From DASUZB01 sp035535495 (GTDB taxonomy: Bacteria; Actinomycetota; CALGFH01), in assembly GCA_035535495.1 (NCBI GenBank), contig DATLQA010000154.1, forward strand, positions 1 through 64,000: 64,000 nt of DNA. The letters are read 5' to 3'. Within the stretch, counting starts at the first letter, position 1, and each line of letters opens with the position of its first letter. The notes beneath the pieces are model-generated. The model did not search any database and was not told the DNA's origin. It saw nothing but the letters and a program-made list of their open reading frames with translations. A program made the translations under genes and the position numbers. Below are positions 59,077-64,000 of this stretch, in pieces.

Positions 59077-60242
59077 TCTGGGACCTGTTCATCGTCGTGG
59101 TCAAGGTCGTCGCCGTGTTCGCCTTCCTGATGATCTCGGTGATGTTCACGGTCTGGCTGGAGCGCCGCATCGTGGCGTTCATGCAGACCCGGGTCGGCCC
59201 CAACCGGGTCGGCCCCTTCGGCGTCCTGCAGACCCTGGCCGACGGCATCAAGCTGTTCTTCAAGGAGGATATCCGGCCCACCAGCGCCGACCGACTCCTC
59301 TACGGGCTCGCCCCGGTGATGATGATGGTGCCGGCCTTCCTGTCGGTCTCGGTGCTGCCGTTCGGGTCCAACTTCGGCACCGAGCACGCCCAGCTCACCG
59401 ACCTCAACGTCGGCATCCTGTTCGTGCTGGCCATGTCGAGCCTGCAGGTCTACGGCATCGTGCTGGCCGGCTGGTCGTCAGGGTCCAATTACCCGCTGCT
59501 CGGCGCGGTGCGCTCGAGCGCGCAGATGATCAGCTACGAGATCGCCCAGGGCCTGTCGATCGTCGGGGTGCTGATGTACGCGGGGACGCTGTCGGCCACC
59601 GGCATCGTCGCGGCCCAGCACGGCGACCCGATCCTCGGCTTCATTCCGCGCTGGTACATCGTCCCCCAGCTGCCGATGTTCGTGGTGTTCCTGCTGGCCG
59701 GCATCGCCGAGACCAACCGGGCGCCGTTCGACCTGCCCGAGGCCGAGTCCGAGCTGGTCGGCGGGTATCACACCGAGTACTCGGGGGTGAAGTTCGCCCT
59801 CTTCTTCCTGGCCGAGTACCTCAACATCATCACCGTCTCGGCGGTCGCGACCACCCTGTTCCTCGGCGGCCCCGACGGGCCGGTGCTGCACGGCTTCCTG
59901 CCGTGGCTCTGGCCCATCCTCTGGTTCGTGCTCAAGATCTACCTGTTCATCTTCCTGTTCATCTGGTTGCGCGCCACCCTGCCGCGGATGCGCTTCGACA
60001 AGCTGATGGCGATCGGCTGGAAGTACCTCATCCCGGTCGCGCTCGTCTGGGTCATGGTCACCGGCGTGGTGCTCACCGTCGACCTCGGCGCCGTCAACCG
60101 CCGGGTGCTCTACATCGGCATCGGCGTGGTCGCGGTGCTGCTGCTCCTGTCGCTGTTCATCCCTGCCACGTCGGACTCCAAGACCAAGCCGTCCAAGCCC
60201 ACCGGCCCGGACCGGACCGCCACGGGAGGGTCGCCCTCATGA
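59073..60242 (+). CDS. nuoH: NADH-quinone oxidoreductase subunit H
   Basis: 389 residues from GTG 59073. Eight transmembrane helices; ERRIVAFMQTRVGPNRVGPF, GVLQTLADGIKLFFKEDIRP, AGIAETNRAPFDLPEAESEL and GGYHTEYSGVKFALFFLAEY are the conserved loops that line the quinone channel. C-terminal tail after about 365 is Lys/Pro-rich. ATGA overlap with nuoI. Confidence 0.96.
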   Translation: MIWDLFIVVVKVVAVFAFLMISVMFTVWLERRIVAFMQTRVGPNRVGPFGVLQTLADGIKLFFKEDIRPTSADRLLYGLAPVMMMVPAFLSVSVLPFGSNFGTEHAQLTDLNVGILFVLAMSSLQVYGIVLAGWSSGSNYPLLGAVRSSAQMISYEIAQGLSIVGVLMYAGTLSATGIVAAQHGDPILGFIPRWYIVPQLPMFVVFLLAGIAETNRAPFDLPEAESELVGGYHTEYSGVKFALFFLAEYLNIITVSAVATTLFLGGPDGPVLHGFLPWLWPILWFVLKIYLFIFLFIWLRATLPRMRFDKLMAIGWKYLIPVALVWVMVTGVVLTVDLGAVNRRVLYIGIGVVAVLLLLSLFIPATSDSKTKPSKPTGPDRTATGGSPS

Positions 60243-60841
60243 TGCCCGGCGAGATACTCAAAGGCCTCTCGGTGACCTTCCGGAGCATGTTCCGGAAGCG
60301 CAACACCGTGCAGTACCCGGAGGAGAAGCGCCCGGTCGCGGCCCGCTTCCACGGCCGCCACCTGCTCAACCGCTACGACGACGGGCTGGAGCGGTGCATC
60401 GGCTGCGAGCTGTGCGCCTACGCCTGCCCGGCCGACGCCATCTACGTCCAGGGGGCCGACAACACTCCGGAGGCGCGCTACTCCGTCGGCGAGCGCTACG
60501 CCGCCATCTACCAGATCAACTACAACCGCTGCATCTTCTGCGGGCTCTGCATCGAAGCCTGCCCGACCCGCGCCCTCACCATGACCAACGAGTACGAGAT
60601 GTCGGCCGACACCAGGCAGGAGCTTGTCTACGACAAGCCGCAGCTGCTCGCCCCGGTGCCGGCCGGCGCCAAGCCGCCGCCCCACGACGACGCGGTCGAT
60701 ACCCCGCCGGCGATCGCCCGCTACGGTCCGCAGGCGTCGGTCTCCCAGGAGTCGACCGAGCCGGTGTGGGCCCTGCTCCGCGCCGCCGAGACCCGCCAGG
60801 CCGACCGCGACCTGCCCGCCGACGAGGTCACGCCGAAGTGA
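60239..60841 (+). CDS. nuoI: NADH-quinone oxidoreductase subunit I
   Basis: 200 residues. Two ferredoxin-type motifs, CIGCELCAYACPADAI and CIFCGLCIEACPTRALTM, bind clusters N6a and N6b. YPEEKRPVAARFHGRHLLNR precedes them as in other NuoI. The last 60 residues form a Pro/Ala-rich extension. Ends in GTGA overlap with nuoJ. Confidence 0.96.
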   Translation: MMPGEILKGLSVTFRSMFRKRNTVQYPEEKRPVAARFHGRHLLNRYDDGLERCIGCELCAYACPADAIYVQGADNTPEARYSVGERYAAIYQINYNRCIFCGLCIEACPTRALTMTNEYEMSADTRQELVYDKPQLLAPVPAGAKPPPHDDAVDTPPAIARYGPQASVSQESTEPVWALLRAAETRQADRDLPADEVTPK

Positions 60842-61374
60842 CCATCCTGGCCGTCACCGCGACCGAGCGGGCCGAGTTCCTCACCTTCGTGCCGCTGGCG
60901 GTGCTCAGCGTGGCCGCGGCCGTCGGCATGGTGCTGAACCGCAACGCCGTCTACTCGGCGCTGCTGCTGGTGGTCAACTTCTTCTGCCTCGCCGGCTTCT
61001 ACGTGCTGCTGGAGGCCCAGTTCATCGCCGTGGTCCAGGTGATCGTCTACGCGGGCGCGATCATGGTGCTGTTCCTGTTCGTGCTCATGCTGCTCGGCGT
61101 GGGCAGCGAGGACGTGCTGAAGGAGACCATCCGCGGCCAGCGGGCCACCGCGGCCGTGCTCGGCCTGCTGCTGCTCGGCGCGGTCGTCTTCGCGCTGGCG
61201 GGCGGCGGGTTCGGTGGCGGCGCCGGCAGCCTCGCCGCCGCCAACCAGGGCGGCAACGTCCAGGCCATCGGGCGGCTGCTGTTCACCCGCTACGTGTTCG
61301 CCTTCGAGGCGGTCGGCATGCTGCTGGTGGTGGCCGCCGTCGGGGCCCTGGTGCTGGGGAAGCGGCGCGCATGA
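60838..61374 (+). CDS. nuoJ: NADH-quinone oxidoreductase subunit J
   Basis: 178 residues from GTG 60838. Five transmembrane helices; NRNAVYSALLLVVNFFCLAG, YVLLEAQFIAVVQVIVYAGA and IMVLFLFVLMLLG carry the conserved NuoJ residues including the Glu near the quinone/proton axis. A glycine-rich loop (GGGFGGGAGSLAAANQGG) lies before the last helix. Overlaps nuoK by four bases. Confidence 0.95.
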   Translation: MTILAVTATERAEFLTFVPLAVLSVAAAVGMVLNRNAVYSALLLVVNFFCLAGFYVLLEAQFIAVVQVIVYAGAIMVLFLFVLMLLGVGSEDVLKETIRGQRATAAVLGLLLLGAVVFALAGGGFGGGAGSLAAANQGGNVQAIGRLLFTRYVFAFEAVGMLLVVAAVGALVLGKRRA

Positions 61375-61676
61375 AGGTCGGGACCAACGCCTACCTGCTG
61401 CTGTCGGCGCTGCTGTTCACCATCGGCGTGGTCGGGGTGCTGATCCGGCGCAACGCCATCGTGGTGTTCATGTGCATCGAGCTGATGCTGAACTCGGTCA
61501 ACCTGTCGTTCATCGCCTTCGCCCGCTCCGCCGGCAGCCTCGACGGGCAGATCCTGGCGTTCTTCGTGATGGTGGTGGCGGCGGCCGAGGTGGTGGTCGG
61601 CCTCGGCATCCTGGTGGCAATCTTCCGCAAGCGCTCGTCGACCAGCGTCGACGACGTCAACCTCCTCAAGGGGTGA
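61371..61676 (+). CDS. nuoK: NADH-quinone oxidoreductase subunit K
   Basis: 101 residues, three transmembrane helices. NAYLLLSALLFTIGVVGVLI, then FMCIELMLNSVNLSFIAFAR, keeps the proton-path Glu in the second helix; AAAEVVVGLGILVAIFRKR keeps that in the third. Normal size. Confidence 0.96.
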   Translation: MKVGTNAYLLLSALLFTIGVVGVLIRRNAIVVFMCIELMLNSVNLSFIAFARSAGSLDGQILAFFVMVVAAAEVVVGLGILVAIFRKRSSTSVDDVNLLKG

Positions 61677-61683
61677 CGGTGCC

Positions 61684-63726
61684 CTGAACCCCCAAGGTGC
61701 GCTCCGCCTGGTCCCGCTCCTGCCGCTCCTGCCGGCGGCCGGCTTCGCCGTCAACATCCTGGTCGGGCGGCGGCTCGGCAGGACCGCCGGGTGGCTGGCC
61801 ACCACCCTGGTGGCCGCCGCGTTCGTGCTGGCGGTGGCGGCGTTCTTCGAGCTGCTCGGCCACGCCGCCGCCGAGCGCACGGCGGTGCTGCGCGGCTACC
61901 AGTGGATCGCCGCCGGCGACCTCCGGGTCGCCTTCGACCTCCGCTTCGACCAGCTCTCGGCGGTCATGGCGCTGGTGGTCACCGGGGTGTCGTCCCTCAT
62001 CCACCTCTACTCGATCGGCTACATGGCCGGCGACCAGCGGGCCCCGACCTTCTTCGCCTACCTGAACCTGTTCGTGGCGGCCATGCTCGTCCTGGTGCTG
62101 GCGCAGAACTTCCTGGTGCTGTTCCTCGGCTGGGAGGGCGTCGGCGTCTGCTCCTACCTGCTGATCGGGTTCTGGTTCAACCGGCGCCTGCCGGTGGTGC
62201 AGCCGGGCGGGCGGCTCGACCCCGACGTTCCCGACGAGACCCAGGAGGTGTGGGCGCCGCCAGCGGCCAAGAAGGCCTTCCTCGCCAACCGCGTCGGCGA
62301 CGTCGGCTTCCTGCTCGCCATGTTCCTGATCTTCCAGCAGCTCGGCAGCCTCGACTTCGACGACGTGCTCGGCCGCGCGCAGCGCGCCGTCTCCGTGGCC
62401 GACGGGGTCGCCCACCTCGGCTCGGTCACCATCCCCGGCCTCAGCGCCGCCGCCGCCACCGCCGTGGCCCTGCTCCTGTTCCTCGCCTGCGCCGGCAAGA
62501 GCGCCCAGATCCCCCTCTACGTCTGGCTACCCGACGCGATGGCCGGCCCGACCCCGGTGTCCGCCCTGATCCACGCGGCCACCATGGTCACCGCCGGCGT
62601 CTACCTGGTCGCCCGCACCCACGTGCTGTTCGAGGCGTCGGCGACCGCCGCGGCCGTGGTGGTGGTCGTCGGCGCGCTCACCGCCCTGCTGGCCGCGCTG
62701 ATCGCCATCGGCCAGGACGACCTGAAGAAGATCCTCGCCTACTCCACCGTGTCGCAGCTCGGCTACATGTTCATCGCCGTCGGCCTGGGACCGATCGGCT
62801 ACGCCGCCGGCCTGTTCCACCTGGTCACCCACGCCTTCTTCAAGGCGCAGCTGTTCCTCGGCGCCGGCTCGGTGATGCACGCCAACGACGAAGACACCGA
62901 CATCAAGCACTTCGGCGGGCTCCGCAAGCTGATGCCGCTCACCTGGTGGACCACGGTGGCGGCCTGGCTGGCGATCATCGGCTTCCCGCTCACCGCCGGC
63001 TTCTACTCCAAGGACCAGGTGCTGGCGGCGGCGTTCGAGCACGGCGAGGCCATCGCCCGCTTCGCCTGGGTGGTCGGGCTGCTCACCGCCGGGCTCACCG
63101 CCTTCTACATGTCGCGGCTGGTGTTCCTCACCTTCCTCGGCGAGCCGCGCTGGCCGGAAGGCCGCCACCCGCACGAGTCCCCGCCGATCATGACCGTCCC
63201 GCTGCTGGTGCTCGGCGCGCTCGCGCTGGTGGCCGGCGTGCTGCTCACCGGCGGCAGCCTGGTGGACGGCCCCTTCGCCCGCTTCCTCGAACCGGTCCTC
63301 GTCGGCGAGCTGCCCGCCCCGCTGGAAGCGGAGGCCACCGGCCAGGCGCTGCTGCTGTCGGTGCTGGCCACCCTGGTCGCCGGCGTCGGCCTGGCGGTCG
63401 CCTGGTGGGTCTACCTGTCGGGCCGGGTCGACTGGCTCGCGCTGCGGCGGCGGGTGGCCGGCGCCTGGCTGGCACTGGCCAACCGGCTCTACGTGGACGA
63501 GGCCTACGAGCTGGTCACCGTCCGCGGAGGCCGGGCACTGGCGGCACTGGCAGACCTGTTCGACCGCCGCGTCATCGACGGCGCCGTCGACGGGCTCGCC
63601 ACCGCGGTGGCGGTCACCGCCACCAGGGGCCGGCGCCTCCAGACCGGCCTGGTCCGAACCTACGCGGTCGGCGTCCTCGGAGGCGCCGTGCTGATCGTCG
63701 CCGTCCTCGTCATCCGCGCCGTCTAG
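61684..63726 (+). CDS. nuoL: NADH-quinone oxidoreductase subunit L
   Basis: About 680 residues if translation starts at CTG 61684, seven bases after nuoK; a GTG start at 61810 would delete the first transmembrane helix (LVPLLPLLPAAGFAVNILVG). No ATG, GTG or TTG lies in frame in between. Antiporter-like text: FLGWEGVGVCSYLLIGFWF, KKAFLANRVGDVGFLLAMFL, AGKSAQIPLYVWLPDAMAGP and IHAATMVTAGVYLVART with the conserved Lys/Glu/His proton path, and LFHLVTHAFFKAQLFLGAGS. The amphipathic lateral helix region follows near the C-terminus. Proton-pumping subunit. Confidence 0.94.
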   Translation: MNPQGALRLVPLLPLLPAAGFAVNILVGRRLGRTAGWLATTLVAAAFVLAVAAFFELLGHAAAERTAVLRGYQWIAAGDLRVAFDLRFDQLSAVMALVVTGVSSLIHLYSIGYMAGDQRAPTFFAYLNLFVAAMLVLVLAQNFLVLFLGWEGVGVCSYLLIGFWFNRRLPVVQPGGRLDPDVPDETQEVWAPPAAKKAFLANRVGDVGFLLAMFLIFQQLGSLDFDDVLGRAQRAVSVADGVAHLGSVTIPGLSAAAATAVALLLFLACAGKSAQIPLYVWLPDAMAGPTPVSALIHAATMVTAGVYLVARTHVLFEASATAAAVVVVVGALTALLAALIAIGQDDLKKILAYSTVSQLGYMFIAVGLGPIGYAAGLFHLVTHAFFKAQLFLGAGSVMHANDEDTDIKHFGGLRKLMPLTWWTTVAAWLAIIGFPLTAGFYSKDQVLAAAFEHGEAIARFAWVVGLLTAGLTAFYMSRLVFLTFLGEPRWPEGRHPHESPPIMTVPLLVLGALALVAGVLLTGGSLVDGPFARFLEPVLVGELPAPLEAEATGQALLLSVLATLVAGVGLAVAWWVYLSGRVDWLALRRRVAGAWLALANRLYVDEAYELVTVRGGRALAALADLFDRRVIDGAVDGLATAVAVTATRGRRLQTGLVRTYAVGVLGGAVLIVAVLVIRAV

Positions 63727-63737
63727 GAGCCCCGCCC

Positions 63738-64000
63738 GTGCTGCTCACCGTGACCGTGTTCGCCCCGCTGGTGGGGGCCGTGCTGCTCGCCGTGATCCCG
63801 TCCGCGCGGACCGCGGGCGGCTCGGAGGTGCCGGCGGCCGCCGCCGCCGAGGCCGGCGGCGCGGGCGTCCGTGCCGGCGGCGACCAGGCCGCCCGCTGGG
63901 TCGGGCTGGCCGCCAGCCTGGTCACCCTCGGCCTGGCGGTGGCGCTGGCGATGCGCTTCGAGAGCGGCGAGGCCGGCTTCCAGCTCGGCCAGCAGGCGGA
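63738..64000 (+). CDS. nuoM: NADH-quinone oxidoreductase subunit M, partial
   Basis: The first 87 residues only, cut by the window end. GTG 63738 has AGGAG eight bases upstream, 11 bases after the nuoL stop. LLTVTVFAPLVGAVLLAVIP is a first transmembrane helix of the NuoM type, followed by an Ala/Gly-rich loop (residues about 25-50) longer than usual and then LAASLVTLGLAVALAMRFES. Assignment rests mainly on gene order. Confidence 0.8.
   Translation, partial: MLLTVTVFAPLVGAVLLAVIPSARTAGGSEVPAAAAAEAGGAGVRAGGDQAARWVGLAASLVTLGLAVALAMRFESGEAGFQLGQQA

Overview
The window is high-GC DNA (roughly 70 percent or more by eye) densely packed with genes that overlap by 1, 4 or 8 bases and often start with GTG. 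Everything points to an actinobacterium (Actinomycetota), probably not a Streptomyces or Mycobacterium. Supporting signs are a rex-hemA-hemC-hemD order as known in Streptomyces, a BldN/RsbN-like sigma/anti-sigma gene beside it, a menaquinone-type respiratory chain (MenG-like methyltransferase and geranylgeranyl reductase next to nuo), and a mycobacterial-type LexA box. A complex III with cytochrome b split into two genes is unlike the fused QcrB of well-known actinobacteria and suggests a deep or uncultured lineage. No rRNA, tRNA, CRISPR array or intact insertion sequence was seen.

Layout. 1-0.94 kb: the C-terminal TPR part of a cyclase/AAA/TPR-type protein, probably truncated. 1.0-5.6 kb: a five-gene overlapping + strand operon (phosphatase-like, Clp1-like P-loop protein, SAM hydrolase family, SDR epimerase, acyltransferase). 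5.6-8.1 kb (-): a fused ECF sigma/anti-sigma membrane protein, a one-TM microprotein before it, and a TIM-barrel isomerase. 8.3-18.5 kb (+): membrane protein, glutaredoxin-like protein, then the Rex/tetrapyrrole block (rex, precorrin-2 dehydrogenase, hemA, hemC, cobA-hemD fusion, hemB, an esterase, hemL). 18.5-24.6 kb (-): a three-gene cluster resembling part of a conjugation/type IV secretion module under a perfect LexA box, a catalytically dead IS1595-type transposase, and a signal peptidase I with a giant N-terminal extension.

25-35.6 kb: a polyamine/GABA module: gabT-like aminotransferase and a saccharopine-dehydrogenase-like gene (-), a divergent PucR/CdaR-type regulator (+), potADBC and an aminobutyraldehyde-type dehydrogenase (+). 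A shared TGTACGAA box lies upstream of the regulator and of pot. 35.7-39 kb: a membrane protein, a TetR repressor divergent from an acyl-CoA dehydrogenase with a perfect operator between them. 39-43.8 kb (-): a split-cytochrome-b complex III operon that also carries a ferredoxin. 43.9-47.9 kb (+): cytochrome c biogenesis (thioredoxin-like, CcdA, ResB, CcsB/ResC), which would supply haem c to that operon. 48-50 kb: a small ORF (-), an Lrp/AsnC regulator and a MenG-type methyltransferase (+). 50-64 kb (+): geranylgeranyl reductase followed by nuoA-nuoM (nuoM cut by the window edge), probably one Rex-controlled transcript.

How it fits together: haem/sirohaem synthesis, quinone maturation, complex I, complex III and cytochrome c maturation together give most of an electron transport chain. 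Rex (NADH/NAD+ sensing) very likely links two of these blocks, since near-consensus Rex operators sit at promoter positions before rex and before the reductase-nuo operon. Other notable observations are a dispersed repeat translated inside HemC and also present before gabT, the sigma/anti-sigma fusion, and the LexA box upstream of the secretion-like cluster. All family assignments were made by reading motifs; no database search was run.
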